From CAVSKL01 sp963728475 [NCBI: Candidatus Eiseniibacteriota bacterium] (GTDB taxonomy: Bacteria > Eisenbacteria > RBG-16-71-46 > JABDJR01): DNA of 64,000 nt. Position numbers and translations under genes: made by a program. This document shows, one piece after another, positions 1 to 9,811 of this stretch. The DNA is taken from positions 558,001 to 622,000 of the forward strand of contig CAVSKL010000002.1 in NCBI GenBank assembly GCA_963728475.1, in the 5' to 3' direction. Numbering within the stretch: the first letter of the stretch is position 1; each line of letters starts with the position of its first letter. Below the pieces are notes generated by a model, which saw only the letters and a program-made list of their open reading frames with translations, searched no databases and was not told the origin of the DNA.

Positions 1-372
1 TTCACCGCGTCCCTCCGGCTGGGCGGACTGGCGGCGGGAGCCGGCCCCGCCGCGCTTCGGCGGATCACCGGCTACGGCGAGTCCCTGGGGCTGGCGTTCC
101 AGATCGTGGACGACGTGCTGGGGGCGGCGGGCACCTTTCGCGAGCTGGGCCGCGACCCCGGGCGCGACCGGGCCCGGGGGAAGGTCACCTATCCCTCGGT
201 GCGGGGGATGGCCGGTTCCCACCGGGCGGTGGACCGGCTCCTGGCCCGCGCCCGGTCGGAGGCGGACCGGCTCCCCGGCCGGCAGCGACTCTTCCGGGGA
301 CTGGTGGAGGTGGTCGACGCCCGCCGCCGCGGCCCGGACGGCCTCCCCCTCCGGGAGAAGGAGAGCCGATGA
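1..372 (+). CDS. ispA: Polyprenyl (farnesyl/geranylgeranyl) diphosphate synthase, C-terminal part
   Basis: The gene enters from the left edge, so only about 123 C-terminal residues are visible. The segment FQIVDDVLG followed by ELGRDPGRDRARGKVTYP matches the second Asp-rich region and the following flexible loop of trans-prenyl synthases (usually FQIxDDILD...GKxTYP). These enzymes condense IPP with allylic diphosphates in the cytoplasm to give C15-C20 chains. The last Asp of the second DDxxD motif is Gly here (DDVLG), while the first two Asp that bind magnesium are kept. The stop overlaps the next start by 4 bases (ATGA), so the two are very likely co-translated. The ispA-nadK-recN order resembles the common xseB-ispA-dxs-nadK-recN neighbourhood. 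Chain length cannot be told from this fragment. Confidence 0.85.
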   Translation, partial: FTASLRLGGLAAGAGPAALRRITGYGESLGLAFQIVDDVLGAAGTFRELGRDPGRDRARGKVTYPSVRGMAGSHRAVDRLLARARSEADRLPGRQRLFRGLVEVVDARRRGPDGLPLREKESR

Positions 373-806
373 AGCACGTGATCGCCTCCGCGCCCTACCT
401 GGTCGCCCTGAGCGCGGGATTCCTGGTCCAGCTCTACAAGTTTCTGGCGGAGATGGTCTTCAACCGGAGGGTGAACTTCACCCGCCTGGTCTCCACCGGC
501 GGCATGCCCAGCTCGCACTCGGCGAGCGTGGCCGCGCTCACCACCGCGGTGGCGTTCCGGGAGGGGGCGGGGTCCACGATCTTCAGCGTCACCCTCTTCT
601 TCAGCCTCGTCATCATGTACGATGCGGCGGGGCTCCGCCGGGCGGCGGGGATGCAGGCCCGGGTGCTGAACCGCATCGTGGAGGACCACTACCGGCACCG
701 GGAGCTTCTCGCCGAGCGGCTGACCGAACTCTTGGGGCACACCCCGTTCGAGGTCCTGGTGGGAGCGGCGGTGGGCGTGCTCTACGGCCTGGTCTGGTAC
801 ATCTAG
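369..806 (+). CDS. Divergent PAP2 (DUF212) family membrane protein
   Basis: A 145-residue protein whose GGMPSSHSA motif (residues 44-52) is the hallmark of the DUF212, or divergent PAP2, family. Hydrophobic segments lie near residues 5-25, 75-95 and 125-145, so it is a small integral membrane protein. PAP2 relatives are acid phosphatases acting on lipid (di)phosphates; the SGH-like part of the phosphatase signature is present as PSSHS and a late conserved His/Arg region (EDHYRHRE) follows. No substrate is proven for bacterial DUF212 proteins. Sitting with a 4-base overlap behind a prenyl synthase, a role in removing phosphate from prenyl diphosphates or another polyprenyl lipid is an attractive inference. 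Confidence 0.8.
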   Translation: MKHVIASAPYLVALSAGFLVQLYKFLAEMVFNRRVNFTRLVSTGGMPSSHSASVAALTTAVAFREGAGSTIFSVTLFFSLVIMYDAAGLRRAAGMQARVLNRIVEDHYRHRELLAERLTELLGHTPFEVLVGAAVGVLYGLVWYI

Positions 807-814
807 GAGGCGTC

Positions 815-1687
815 ATGGCCCCTCCCAAGCGCGTGTCGGTGCAGGCCAACCTCTTGAAACCGGAGGCGCTCGGCGTGGTGCGCCGGATCACCGGCCGGCT
901 GGAGGCGGGCGGGGTGGAGGTGCTGCTCAAGCACGACCTCGCCGCCGCTCTGGGCAAGCGGGGGAACGAGGACGGGTTCCTGGACCGGACCGAGCTCCTC
1001 CTGTGCCTGGGGGGGGACGGCACCCTGCTGAACGCGGTGCGCGCGCTGGAGGGGCGCGAGGTGCCGATCCTGGGGGTGAACCTGGGAGGCCTCGGATTCC
1101 TCACCGCGGTCCCCTCGGACGAGATCGACCCCTGCCTGGACGCGGTGCTGGCCGGCGCCTACCGGCTGGAGACCCGGCCGCTCTTGCGCGCGTTCACCGA
1201 GGATGAAGCGGGGCGGCGGCTCGAGCTCCACGCCTTGAACGACGTGGTGGTGGACGAGGGGACCTTCAACCGGCGGGCGGTGGTGCTCAAGATGACCATC
1301 GACGGCGCCTACGTCGGCACCTTCACCGCCGACGGCCTGGTGGTGTCGACCCCCACCGGCTCCACCGCGTACTCCCTCTCCGCCGGCGGGCCCATCGTCC
1401 ACCCCGCGTTGGGGGCGCTGGTGGTGACCCCGATGTGCGCCCACTCGCTGGCCATCCGGCCCCTGGTCTTCGGCGACGACGAGGAGGTGGAGGTGGAGAA
1501 TCTCCTCCCGGGGGTCTTTCTCAAGATCACCGCCGATGGCCAGGACGCGCACCGGGTGGCCCCGGGGGCGCGGATCCGGATCGGCCGCTCCCAACGCCGG
1601 GTGGTGCTGGCGTTCCTGGGACGGCGCCCGTACTACGAGATCCTGCGCACCAAGCTGAACTGGGGCGGGATACCGAAGAACCGGTAG
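815..1687 (+). CDS. nadK: NAD kinase
   Basis: A 290-residue ATP-NAD kinase that makes NADP from NAD in the cytoplasm. GGDGT (residues 66-70) is the family signature, with Asp68 as the expected catalytic residue, followed by NLGGLGF and the NAD-binding NDVVV and DGLVVSTPTGSTAYSLSAGG motifs. Length and motif order are normal for the bacterial enzyme. A GGAGG-type ribosome site sits just before the ATG, and the gene starts 8 bases after the DUF212 stop, so it belongs to the same operon as ispA. Nothing looks unusual. Confidence 0.97.
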   Translation: MAPPKRVSVQANLLKPEALGVVRRITGRLEAGGVEVLLKHDLAAALGKRGNEDGFLDRTELLLCLGGDGTLLNAVRALEGREVPILGVNLGGLGFLTAVPSDEIDPCLDAVLAGAYRLETRPLLRAFTEDEAGRRLELHALNDVVVDEGTFNRRAVVLKMTIDGAYVGTFTADGLVVSTPTGSTAYSLSAGGPIVHPALGALVVTPMCAHSLAIRPLVFGDDEEVEVENLLPGVFLKITADGQDAHRVAPGARIRIGRSQRRVVLAFLGRRPYYEILRTKLNWGGIPKNR

Positions 1688-1688
1688 C

Positions 1689-3527
1689 ATGCCCGCGGGC
1701 CCGCTCTGGATCCTCTCCCTGGTCGGCACCGCGGCCGGAAGCTGCCCGGCGCTCTACCTTCGCTCCCTCCTCACCGTCGGCCTCCTCGCGCTGGCCGCGT
1801 TCGCCGCGGCCCGGCGGGGGACGCGCGCCGGGGCGCTGTTGTGGATCGTGGGGGGGGCGTTCGCGGCGGCGGCGTGGTGGCTGCGCGACCGGAACCTTCT
1901 CCTCGGCGACTCCCGGGTGTGGATCCAGAACGCGGATTTCCTGCGCGGGCACCTCCCCGGCTACCGATCCCCGCTGGCCGCGGTGGTCCTGGGGTGGGTG
2001 GCGCGCCCGGCGTCGGGGACGGGCGCGGTGGCGGCGGCGCTGGCGATGGTGTCGGTGGCCTCGGGCTGGCTCACCGCCGTCCTCCTCGCCGGAGCGCTCC
2101 GCCGCGAGGCGCCGGACCGGAGCGCGGGGGCGGCGGCCCTGGCCCTGGTGCTGGTGTTCGCGGCCCCGGTGAGCTTCGTCTTCTACGGCCACGTCGAGGT
2201 CTATCCGCTCTTCGCCGCGGTGTTCGCCGCATTCCTCGCCTCGCTCCTCCGGGACTTCGCCCGGGGCCGGACGGGGGTGGGAACGGCGGCGCTTTTGGCC
2301 GCCGCGTGCCTGGTCCACGTGGCGGGGCTCCTGGCCGCGGTCCCCCTGGCGGCGTGGGCCCTCTCACCGCGCCGCGGCCGCCGGATGGCGGCGGTCTGGG
2401 CCGGGCTCATGGCCGCCGGATGGGGGGCGACCGCGCTTCTCCCCCCCTTGCGCGCGCACTCCCTGGCCGCGCACTGGGAGGAGCTCCACCCGCCCGGGGA
2501 CTACCTCTGGGACGTGGCCGGCGACTGGCTCCTGGTGCTGATCCCGGCGGGGCTGGTCGCCCTCGCCGCCCGCCGCCGCGCCCTCGACGACGCCCCCGGT
2601 CGGATCCTGGGGCTCACCACCGCGGGTTTCCTCCTCTTCCCGCTGATCGGACGGTTCGAGCTGGGCGGGTACCGCGACCTGGACCTCATGACCCCGGCGC
2701 TGGTCTCCGCGGCGTTCTTCGCCGGCCGGGCGGCGGTGCGCTCGGGGTTCGCGTTCCGGCCCGCGCTCCTCGCCGCGATCGCGCCGGGGCCGATCCTCCT
2801 GGGCGGGCTCCTCACCCTGACCCTGTGCCCGGCGGGGGCGAAGTTCCTGGCCGCCCAGAACGCGCGCGGGTCGGTCACCGGCCCGGCCCGGAGCTACGGC
2901 TGGGAGATCCTCGCCTACTACCATCGCGAGCGGGGAGAGGCCGCCGCCGGCGAAGCGGACGTCCGGAAGGCGCTGGAAGCGACGCCCGGAAACCACCGGT
3001 TGTGGGGGACCCTGGGCGACTTCCAGCTCGCCCGCGGGGACACCTCCGGGGCCGTCTCCAGCCTGGCCCGCTCCATGGACTCGCCCCGGGCGGGTCGGAC
3101 GGCGGGGGAGCTCGGCGAGCTCCTCACCGCCTCCGGACGGGCGGGGGAGGCGGTGTCGATCCTGGAGGCGCATCGCGCCGCCACCCTGTCCACCGGGCGG
3201 GGGGCGGCGGCGCTGGCGGTGGCGTGGTTCCGCCTCGACCGTCCCGAGTCCACCCTGGCGGTGGCGCGGGCGCGGCTCCGGCTCGATCCCGGCGACGACG
3301 TCGCCCACTTCAACGCGGCGGCCGCCCTCAGCGCGCTCCGCCTCCCCGGCGCCGCTCTCGCCGAACTTCGCGAGGCCGCCCGGCTCGACCCGGGCGCGCT
3401 CCGCTACCACCGGCAGATCCTGGCCCTCCTCCTTTCCGGGCCGGACGGGCGCGCCCGGGCGGGGGACTATCTCCGCTCGCTCCCTCCCGCGCTCCGCGAC
3501 TCGGTGCTGGCCCCCGCCGGGCCCTGA
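1689..3527 (+). CDS. Multi-pass membrane protein with C-terminal TPR region
   Basis: 612 residues starting 1 base after the nadK stop. The first ~390 residues hold about ten hydrophobic segments separated by Arg-rich loops; a loop near residues 75-100 (LLLGDSRVWIQNADFLRG) recalls the first acidic loop of GT-C type glycosyltransferases. Residues ~410-600 form TPR-like helical pairs (for example AWFRLDRPESTLAVARARLRLDPGDDVAHFNAAAAL). The layout resembles membrane glycosyltransferase/TPR proteins such as TMTC-like or PMT-like families, but no catalytic residue set can be confirmed. Function is unknown; a role in envelope glycan or protein glycosylation is only a guess. Confidence 0.75.
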   Translation: MPAGPLWILSLVGTAAGSCPALYLRSLLTVGLLALAAFAAARRGTRAGALLWIVGGAFAAAAWWLRDRNLLLGDSRVWIQNADFLRGHLPGYRSPLAAVVLGWVARPASGTGAVAAALAMVSVASGWLTAVLLAGALRREAPDRSAGAAALALVLVFAAPVSFVFYGHVEVYPLFAAVFAAFLASLLRDFARGRTGVGTAALLAAACLVHVAGLLAAVPLAAWALSPRRGRRMAAVWAGLMAAGWGATALLPPLRAHSLAAHWEELHPPGDYLWDVAGDWLLVLIPAGLVALAARRRALDDAPGRILGLTTAGFLLFPLIGRFELGGYRDLDLMTPALVSAAFFAGRAAVRSGFAFRPALLAAIAPGPILLGGLLTLTLCPAGAKFLAAQNARGSVTGPARSYGWEILAYYHRERGEAAAGEADVRKALEATPGNHRLWGTLGDFQLARGDTSGAVSSLARSMDSPRAGRTAGELGELLTASGRAGEAVSILEAHRAATLSTGRGAAALAVAWFRLDRPESTLAVARARLRLDPGDDVAHFNAAAALSALRLPGAALAELREAARLDPGALRYHRQILALLLSGPDGRARAGDYLRSLPPALRDSVLAPAGP

Positions 3528-3621
3528 ACCGCTCCGCTGGTGTAGAATCCCGCTTTGCCCGGGGGCCGGGGGGCCTCGGGCCGCCGGCGACCCCGTTCCC
3601 GCCCGTCCGGAGAGGAGCGAC

Positions 3622-5313
3622 ATGCTGAGAGAGCTCTGGGTTTCCAACCTGGCGGTGGTGGACCGCCTGGAAGCCCGGTTCGAACCGGGCCTGAACGCGA
3701 TCACCGGGGAGACCGGGGCGGGGAAGTCCCTGGTGGTGGGCTCGCTGGATCTGGTCCTGGGGGGGCGGGCGTCGGCGGGCCTGGTCCGCCGCGGCGCCTC
3801 CGAGGCCGAGGTGGTCGCCCGCTTCGAGCTGGCCCCGGACCACTTCACCCGCCGCGGCCTCGACCAGCCCCTGGAGGACGGCACCCTCCTCCTGCGCCGG
3901 GTGGTGGGGGCCGACGGCCGCTCCCGCGCCTACGTCAACGATCGGCCGGCCACGGTGGGCCGCCTCCGCGAGCTGGGGGCGGCCCTGGCCGATCTGCACG
4001 GGCAGCACGAGCAGCAGAATCTGTTGCGGGACGAGACCCACCTCGATTATCTCGACGCCTACGCGGGGGCGGGGAGCGCGGTGGACGCGGTCGCCGCCGC
4101 CCATCGCGCCCACGCCGAGGCCTCGGAGCGGGTCGCCGCGTTTCTCGAGGAGAGCCGCCGGAGCGGCGAGGAGCGGGAGTTCCTCGAATTCCAGTTCCGC
4201 GAGCTGACCGATGCCGGGCTCCGCGCCGGCGAGGAGGAGGAGCTGGAGCGGGAACGGCACCGCGGCGCCCACGCCGAGAAGCTGGCGCAGCTGGCCGCCG
4301 GAGCCCTCGACGCCCTCACCGAGGGCGATCCGGGGGCGGAAAGCCTGCTGGGCCGCGCCTCGCGCGACCTGGGGGCGGCGGCCGCGCTCGACCCGGGGTT
4401 GGAGGAGGTGCGGCGGCAGGTCGACGAGTCGCTGGTGGCGTGCGAGGAGGCGGCGCGCGACCTCGCCCGGTACGTGGACGGGATCGCGGCCGACCCCGGG
4501 CGGCTGGAAGAAGTCGGCGCCCGGCTCGCCCTGCTCGCGCGCCTGAAGCGGAAGTACCACGCTTCGGTGGACGACCTGGTGCGCCGCCGGGAGGAGCTCG
4601 ACGACCTCCTGGCCGGGCGGGAGGACGCCTCCCGGCGCCGCGCGGCCCTGGACGCGGATCTGGCCCGGACCGGCGCCGCGCTTCTCGAGGCCGCTTCCCG
4701 GCTGAGCGCGGTCCGGAGCCGCGCCGCCGCCGCCTTCGCCCGCGAGGTCACCCGCGAACTGCGCGGCCTGGGCATGGAGGGGGCGCGGTTCGCGGTGGAG
4801 TTCCGCCCCCCCCGCGCGGGGGCGTCGCTACCCGGCCGCGAGGCCCCGGTGGGTCCCCGCGGCGCCGAGGACGCGGCGTTCGTGCTCGCCGCCAACCCCG
4901 GCGAGGCGGCGGGGGCGCTCGCCCGGATCGCATCCGGGGGCGAGGTTTCCCGGGTGATGCTCGCGCTCAAGAACGTGCTCCGCCGGGTGGACCCGGTGCC
5001 GGTGGTGATCTTCGACGAGGTGGACACCGGGATCGGGGGCCTGGTCGCAGAAGCGGTGGGATCGCGCCTGGCCGCCATCGCCGGCGAGCGCCAGGTCCTG
5101 GTGGTGACCCACCTGGCGGTGATCGCGGGGCGGGCCGGGCACCACCTGCGGCTCGTGAAGTCGGTGGACCGCAAGCGGACCCTGGTCCGGATGGAGGTCC
5201 TGGACGCGGCCGGGCGGGAGGCGGAGCTGGCCCGGATGCTGGCGGGGAGCGCCGGAGGCGAGGACGCCCGGCGGACCGCGCGGGCGCTGATGGGGGAGGC
5301 GGAAGCCCGATGA
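3622..5313 (+). CDS. recN: DNA repair protein RecN
   Basis: A 563-residue SMC-like ATPase for recombinational double-strand break repair. Walker A GETGAGKS is at residues 29-36; a central Arg/Glu/Ala-rich coiled-coil region (about 150-380) separates it from the ABC signature [13 protein letters not shown] and Walker [14 protein letters not shown] near residues 430-480, then [16 protein letters not shown]. The ATG is preceded by GGAGAGGAG. The 94-base upstream gap holds a TAGAAT box (3543-3548) that could be a -10, without a convincing -35 and without a LexA-type palindrome that I could recognise. The stop overlaps the trpGD start by 4 bases. Confidence 0.96.
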   Translation: MLRELWVSNLAVVDRLEARFEPGLNAITGETGAGKSLVVGSLDLVLGGRASAGLVRRGASEAEVVARFELAPDHFTRRGLDQPLEDGTLLLRRVVGADGRSRAYVNDRPATVGRLRELGAALADLHGQHEQQNLLRDETHLDYLDAYAGAGSAVDAVAAAHRAHAEASERVAAFLEESRRSGEEREFLEFQFRELTDAGLRAGEEEELERERHRGAHAEKLAQLAAGALDALTEGDPGAESLLGRASRDLGAAAALDPGLEEVRRQVDESLVACEEAARDLARYVDGIAADPGRLEEVGARLALLARLKRKYHASVDDLVRRREELDDLLAGREDASRRRAALDADLARTGAALLEAASRLSAVRSRAAAAFAREVTRELRGLGMEGARFAVEFRPPRAGASLPGREAPVGPRGAEDAAFVLAANPGEAAGALARIASGGEVSRVMLALKNVLRRVDPVPVVIFDEVDTGIGGLVAEAVGSRLAAIAGERQVLVVTHLAVIAGRAGHHLRLVKSVDRKRTLVRMEVLDAAGREAELARMLAGSAGGEDARRTARALMGEAEAR

Positions 5314-7016
5314 CCGCCTCCGAGGCCCGCCCGGAAGCTCCCGGCCGCCGGGGCGCGGGGCTCCGGCTCTTCATGCTCGACAACTACGACTCCTTCACCT
5401 ACAACCTGGTCCAGTACCTGAGCGAGTTCGGGGCGGAGGTCGCGGTGGCGCGCAACGACGCCGTCACCCCGTCCGAGGTCGCCGCGGGGGGCTATCACGG
5501 GGTGGTGATCTCGCCCGGCCCCGGGGTCCCCGCCGACGCCGGGGTGAGCGAGGCGGTGATCCGGGCGGTGACCGGGCGGACGCCGCTCCTCGGGGTGTGC
5601 CTGGGCCACCAGGCCCTGGGGGAGGTGTTCGGCGCCCGGGTGGTGCGGGCGGAGCGCCTGATGCACGGCAAGACCTCGCCGGTGCTCCACGACGGCCGGG
5701 ATCTCTTCGCCGGCCTCGAGAACCCCTTCACCGCCACCCGCTATCACTCGCTCCTCCTGGAACGGGGGAGCGTGAACGGGGTGCTCGAGATCTCGGCCTG
5801 GACGGAGGAGGGCGAGGTGATGGCGATTCGCCACCGCGAGGCCCCCGCCTGGGGGGTGCAGTTCCATCCCGAGTCCATCCTCACCGGAGCGGGAAAACAC
5901 CTGCTCGCCAACTACCTCGACGCCTGCCGCGCCGCGGCCGGCGGGGAGGCTCCTGGTGATCCCCGGACCCCGGCCGGCATGACCGGCGACTCCCGCGGCC
6001 TCGGCGCCGCCCTGGAACGCCTCGCCGACGGCGGCAACCTCTCCCGCGGGGAGATGCGCGCGGCCATGGACGTCGTCATGCGGGGCGAGGCCACCGCGGC
6101 CCAGATCGGGGCGCTCCTGATGGCGCTCCGGGTCCGGGGCGAGACCCCCGAGGAGATCGCGGGGGCGGCGGAATCCATGCGCACCCACGCCCGCCGGATC
6201 GCGGTGGCCCGCGAGCCCCTCCTCGACACCTGCGGGACCGGAGGCGACCGGAGCGGGACCTTCAACATCTCCACCGCCTCCGCCTTCGTGGCCGCGGGGG
6301 CGGGGGTGGCGGTGGCCAAGCACGGCAACCGTTCGGTGTCCAGCCGGTGCGGGAGCGCCGACGTGCTGGAGGCCCTGGGGGCGCGGATCGACCTCCCCCC
6401 CGAGGCGGTGGCCGCCTCCATCGAGAGCGTGGGCTTCGGCTTCCTGTTCGCCCCGGTGCACCACGGCGCCATGAAGCACGCGGCCGCGCCGCGGCGCGAG
6501 CTGGCGCTCCGCACCCTGTTCAACGTGCTGGGGCCCCTCTCCAATCCCGCCGGAGCCACCCACCAGGTCCTGGGGGTGTACGCGGCCGGCCTCACCTCGA
6601 CCCTGGCCGAGGTGCTGCGGATCCTAGGCCTGCGGGGGGCGATGGTGGTGCACGGCGCGGGGGGCCTAGACGAGCTCTCGCTCGCCGGCCCCAGCCGGGT
6701 GAGCGAGCTTCGCGACGGGACCGTGCGCACCTACGAGGTCGCTCCCGCCGAACTCGGCCTCGCCTCCGCCCCCGCGGACGCCCTGGCCGGGGGCGGCGCC
6801 GCCGAGAACGCGCTTCTCATCCGCGCCGTGTTCACCGGCCGCGAGGGCCCCGCCCGCGACGTGGTCTGCCTGAACGCGGGCGCCGCCCTCTACACCGTGG
6901 GAGCGTCCGCCACCCTCGCCGGGGGGGTCCGCCTCGCCCGCGACACGGTGGAGAGCGGACGGGCGCTCCAGGCGGTGGAGAACTACGTGCGGTTCACCCG
7001 GGAGTGGGACGGATGA
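5310..7016 (+). CDS. trpGD: Fused anthranilate synthase glutamine amidotransferase / anthranilate phosphoribosyltransferase (TrpG-TrpD)
   Basis: 568 residues. Residues ~18-215 are a class I glutamine amidotransferase ([14 protein letters not shown]; nucleophile Cys97 in GVCLGHQ; HPES near the end), which supplies ammonia to TrpE. Residues ~230-565 are TrpD, joining anthranilate to PRPP ([37 protein letters not shown]). The order is the same as in enterobacterial TrpGD. The start chosen is the ATG overlapping the recN stop; the same frame is open far upstream but that part is antifeature-like Arg/Gly/Pro sequence in the recN shadow. A downstream ATG at residue 22 would also give a standard TrpG start. 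No trpE is visible, so it must lie elsewhere. trpC follows with a 4-base overlap. Confidence 0.95.
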   Translation: MTASEARPEAPGRRGAGLRLFMLDNYDSFTYNLVQYLSEFGAEVAVARNDAVTPSEVAAGGYHGVVISPGPGVPADAGVSEAVIRAVTGRTPLLGVCLGHQALGEVFGARVVRAERLMHGKTSPVLHDGRDLFAGLENPFTATRYHSLLLERGSVNGVLEISAWTEEGEVMAIRHREAPAWGVQFHPESILTGAGKHLLANYLDACRAAAGGEAPGDPRTPAGMTGDSRGLGAALERLADGGNLSRGEMRAAMDVVMRGEATAAQIGALLMALRVRGETPEEIAGAAESMRTHARRIAVAREPLLDTCGTGGDRSGTFNISTASAFVAAGAGVAVAKHGNRSVSSRCGSADVLEALGARIDLPPEAVAASIESVGFGFLFAPVHHGAMKHAAAPRRELALRTLFNVLGPLSNPAGATHQVLGVYAAGLTSTLAEVLRILGLRGAMVVHGAGGLDELSLAGPSRVSELRDGTVRTYEVAPAELGLASAPADALAGGGAAENALLIRAVFTGREGPARDVVCLNAGAALYTVGASATLAGGVRLARDTVESGRALQAVENYVRFTREWDG

Positions 7017-7855
7017 GCGGGCTTCCCGGCATCCTGGGCCGGATCGTGGAACGGACGCTGGAGGACGTGCGCGCGCGGGAGCACCGGGTGTCGCGGAGCG
7101 AGCTCCGTGAGCGGGCGGAGGCGCGGGCGGGAGCGCGCCGGGCGCTGGACTCCGCCCTCCGGCGCCCCCGTCCCGAGGCCCCGGTGCGCTTCCTGTGCGA
7201 GGTGAAGATGGCGTCCCCGTCGCGGGGGCTCCTGCGCGAGGACCTGGACCCCGCCCGGCAGGCCCGCGCCTACCGCGAGAACGGCGCGGCGGCGGTGTCG
7301 GTGGTGACCGAGCCCCATTTCTTCCGGGGGAGCGGCGCCCTGCTGGCGGGGGCGCGGGAGGGGGCGAAGGAGCTGCCGCTCTTGCGCAAGGATTTCCACG
7401 TGCACGAGCTTCAGCTCTTCGAAGCGGCTGCGGGGGAGGCGGACGCGGTGCTCCTCCTGGCCGCGGTCCTGAGCCCGTCCCAGCTCCGCGACTACCTGGA
7501 ACTCTGCGCCGCCTACCGCCTGGGGCACCTGGTGGAGGTCGACGACGCCGCCCAGGCGGAGACCGCGCTCCGGGCCGGCGCCCGGGTGGTGGGGGTGAAC
7601 AACCGTGACCTCGCCGACTTCACCGTGGACGTGGGGCGGACCGAGGCGGTGCTCCCCGCCCTGCGCGGAAGCGGCGTGGTGACGGTGGCGGAGAGCGGGA
7701 TCTCCGAGCGCGCAATCGTGCTCCGCCTCCAGGCGGCGGGGGTGGACGCGCTCCTGGTGGGGGAGGCGCTGGTGGTCGCCGACGACCCCGGGGCCCGCCT
7801 CCGCGCGCTCCGCGGCGATCCCGGGCCCGATGCCGGCTCCGGCTCCGCGCCTTGA
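7013..7855 (+). CDS. trpC: Indole-3-glycerol phosphate synthase
   Basis: 280 residues; converts CdRP to indole-3-glycerol phosphate in tryptophan synthesis. The TIM-barrel motifs are in order: [11 protein letters not shown] (usually EVKKASPSxG, catalytic Lys kept), LLRKDF with the general-acid Lys, [11 protein letters not shown] and VAESGI. Length is slightly above the usual ~255-270 because of a tail rich in Gly, Pro and Ser. It overlaps trpGD by 4 bases, forming recN-trpGD-trpC. The stop codon TGA lies inside a candidate -35 box (TTGACA) for the downstream tRNA. Confidence 0.96.
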   Translation: MSGLPGILGRIVERTLEDVRAREHRVSRSELRERAEARAGARRALDSALRRPRPEAPVRFLCEVKMASPSRGLLREDLDPARQARAYRENGAAAVSVVTEPHFFRGSGALLAGAREGAKELPLLRKDFHVHELQLFEAAAGEADAVLLLAAVLSPSQLRDYLELCAAYRLGHLVEVDDAAQAETALRAGARVVGVNNRDLADFTVDVGRTEAVLPALRGSGVVTVAESGISERAIVLRLQAAGVDALLVGEALVVADDPGARLRALRGDPGPDAGSGSAP

Positions 7856-7880
7856 CACCGCGGGGGGGGCGTGTGAAACT
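7852..7880 (+). promoter_or_regulatory. Candidate sigma70-type promoter for tRNA-Arg
   Basis: TTGACA (7852-7857), a 17-base spacer and GAAACT (7875-7880), 30 bases before the tRNA 5' end. The -35 is perfect and overlaps the trpC stop; the -10 is weak in its first base but agrees with TAAACT boxes elsewhere in the window. Confidence 0.6.
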
Positions 7881-7910
7881 TCATCGCCGTTTTGAAGGAT
7901 CGCTTGAAGT

Positions 7911-7987
<77 letters not shown>

Positions 7988-8072
7988 GCTTCGCTTGCCC
8001 CCCCGCGGCGGGTCGCGGGCGCCGGCCGTCCGGTTTCCTCCCTCCGGGGCCGTGAGCAGGAGGATGCCCAGA

Positions 8073-9809
8073 GTGACTCGGCGCCGGTGGTTCCTCTGCC
8101 TGCGGATGCTCGCGGTCCTGGCGGTGGCCGCCTTCTGGTTTCTCGCCGCCGGGCGGACCTCCCAGGCTCTTCCCCCCCAGGCCGAGGTCTCGGCCGACTC
8201 CATCCTCGCCACCGCACGCGACCTGAGCGGCGAGACCGGAATCGGGCCCCCCAGCCGGTTCGCCCCGCTACCCACCACCGGGATCTACGCGCGTTACCTG
8301 CTGAAGCGGCTCGACGACGCCCTGAAGCCCCTGGGCGGCTACGCGGTCCTCGACACCTTCTATCCCGGCCTCGATTATCACGGCCCTCACGAGATCCGCA
8401 CCGCCTACACCGACGTGGTGGGCTGGCTCCCGGGCGCGATGGGCGGGACCTCGCCCGGGCTTTTCTTGCTGGGAGCGCACTTCGACGGCACCTCCCAGGC
8501 CGACAGCCTCACCCATCCCGAGTGGGACAAGTGGACCTCCCCCGCGCCCGGCGCCGACGACAACGGAAGCGGGGTGGGCTCCATCCTGGAAGCGCTGCGG
8601 GTGGCCGCGGCCCGGAATCTCCGGCCCCAGGCCGGCGTGATGATCACCTTCTTCGACGGCGAGGAACAGCAGCTGATCGAGCGCGACCGCTTCCTGCTGG
8701 GGAGCCGGTATCTCGCCGACAGCGTGTTCGCGGCCGGGAAGCTCGACCCCCTCAAGCTCTACGGGGTGGTGAACCTGGACATGGTTTCCTACAACCCCCG
8801 CCGGGACTCGCTGGCCGTCATCACCAACATCCCCTCCCGGTGGCTGGCGAATGACCTCCTGGACGTCCACCGCGGCGGCGCCGCCCCCGGGCTCGCCCTG
8901 TCCCGGCTGGTGAAGGGACTCACCTACAGCGACCACGCCTCGTTCTGGGCCGACGGTTACGATGCCGTCCTCCTCATCGAGGCCCCGGACATCGTCGACC
9001 ACAACCCCTACTACCACACCATGCGCGACCTGGTGCCCAACACCTACTCGCGGAACGGAGCCATGGCGGCCAAGGCCTCGGAGCTGCTCCTGGGACTGCT
9101 GCAATCGTGGGCGCAGACCGGTCCCGAGAGCCTGGTGGTCTCCGCCGACGGCATCCTGGTCCAGAAGGGGGTGGCGGTCGATCTCGCCACCGTGGACGCG
9201 GGCGAGGAGGTGAGCGTGGTGGTGCGGGTGGCCAACCGGGGCGGCGTGCACACCGCGCCGATGCAGGTGGAACTGGCCACCGCCGGCATGGACGGAAAGC
9301 CGATCCGCACCGTGAGCTCGGTGGTGGACGACGAGGTGCTCCCCCCCGGCGCGGCCGCCCGCCTGACCCTGCCCTGGACTCCGGACTCCCGGGAGCGGGG
9401 GGCGGTCCGGCTCCAGGCCCGGGTGATCTCGGGGAGCGGGCGGGCGATGGCCGACAAGCTGATCGCGGTGCGGGGGGGCGCGGCCGAGGTGCCCCAGGCC
9501 TTCGTGTATCCCAATCCCACCGCCGAACCCTCCACCGCCGTGGTGGGCTACTCCCTCACCCAGCCCGGGCCGGTGCGGATCGGGGTGCTCTCCCTGAACG
9601 GGCGGCTCCTCGCCCAGACCGACATCCCCTACGACCCGGTCTATCCCGACAGCAACGTGACCGCGGGCCGGGCCGACGTGCCCCTGAGCCGGGTCCTGCA
9701 CGGCACCACGCTCGCCCCTGGGCTCTATCTCCTCCGGGTCGAGCTGTTCGGGGCCCGGTCGGGGGCCGGCGCGGACGTCGCCATGGCCCGGTTCGTGGTG
9801 CTTCGATAG
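8073..9809 (+). CDS. Secreted M28 family zinc aminopeptidase with C-terminal sorting-like domain
   Basis: About 578 residues. An Arg-rich N terminus and a hydrophobic stretch (residues ~7-25) look like a signal peptide. The M28 metal site is complete: His136 (GAHFDG), Asp162/163 (ADDNGSG), catalytic Glu197 and ligand Glu198 (DGEEQ), Asp236 (LDMV) and His315 (YYHTM). A CARDB-like beta domain (~360-490) and a final ~95-residue domain beginning VYPNPTAEPSTAVVGYSL, with a GLYLLRV strand, match FlgD-like/type-IX-like C-terminal domains. Start: an AGGAGG at 8058-8063 favours the GTG at 8073 (9-base spacing); an ATG at 8064 is directly against that AGGAGG, and the frame is open back into the tRNA. 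Likely an extracellular or surface aminopeptidase. Confidence 0.9.
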   Translation: MTRRRWFLCLRMLAVLAVAAFWFLAAGRTSQALPPQAEVSADSILATARDLSGETGIGPPSRFAPLPTTGIYARYLLKRLDDALKPLGGYAVLDTFYPGLDYHGPHEIRTAYTDVVGWLPGAMGGTSPGLFLLGAHFDGTSQADSLTHPEWDKWTSPAPGADDNGSGVGSILEALRVAAARNLRPQAGVMITFFDGEEQQLIERDRFLLGSRYLADSVFAAGKLDPLKLYGVVNLDMVSYNPRRDSLAVITNIPSRWLANDLLDVHRGGAAPGLALSRLVKGLTYSDHASFWADGYDAVLLIEAPDIVDHNPYYHTMRDLVPNTYSRNGAMAAKASELLLGLLQSWAQTGPESLVVSADGILVQKGVAVDLATVDAGEEVSVVVRVANRGGVHTAPMQVELATAGMDGKPIRTVSSVVDDEVLPPGAAARLTLPWTPDSRERGAVRLQARVISGSGRAMADKLIAVRGGAAEVPQAFVYPNPTAEPSTAVVGYSLTQPGPVRIGVLSLNGRLLAQTDIPYDPVYPDSNVTAGRADVPLSRVLHGTTLAPGLYLLRVELFGARSGAGADVAMARFVVLR

Positions 9810-9811
9810 CG

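Noticed and set aside
3528-3621. LexA/SOS box before recN
   Set aside because: No recognisable palindrome of the E. coli, Bacillus or other known LexA types; only a TAGAAT box is visible.
3555-5309. Upstream extension of trpGD to a 1153-residue protein
   Set aside because: This part is the +2/+3 frame of recN with Arg/Gly/Pro-rich sequence; the true start overlaps the recN stop.
4059-6563. Long open frame of more than 800 codons on the - strand
   Set aside because: It is the antisense of recN/trpGD; the translation is His/Gly/Pro/Ala-rich without family motifs, as expected in high-GC DNA. Several similar long antisense frames (for example 15159-19130, 24408-26948, 44540-48361) were rejected for the same reason.
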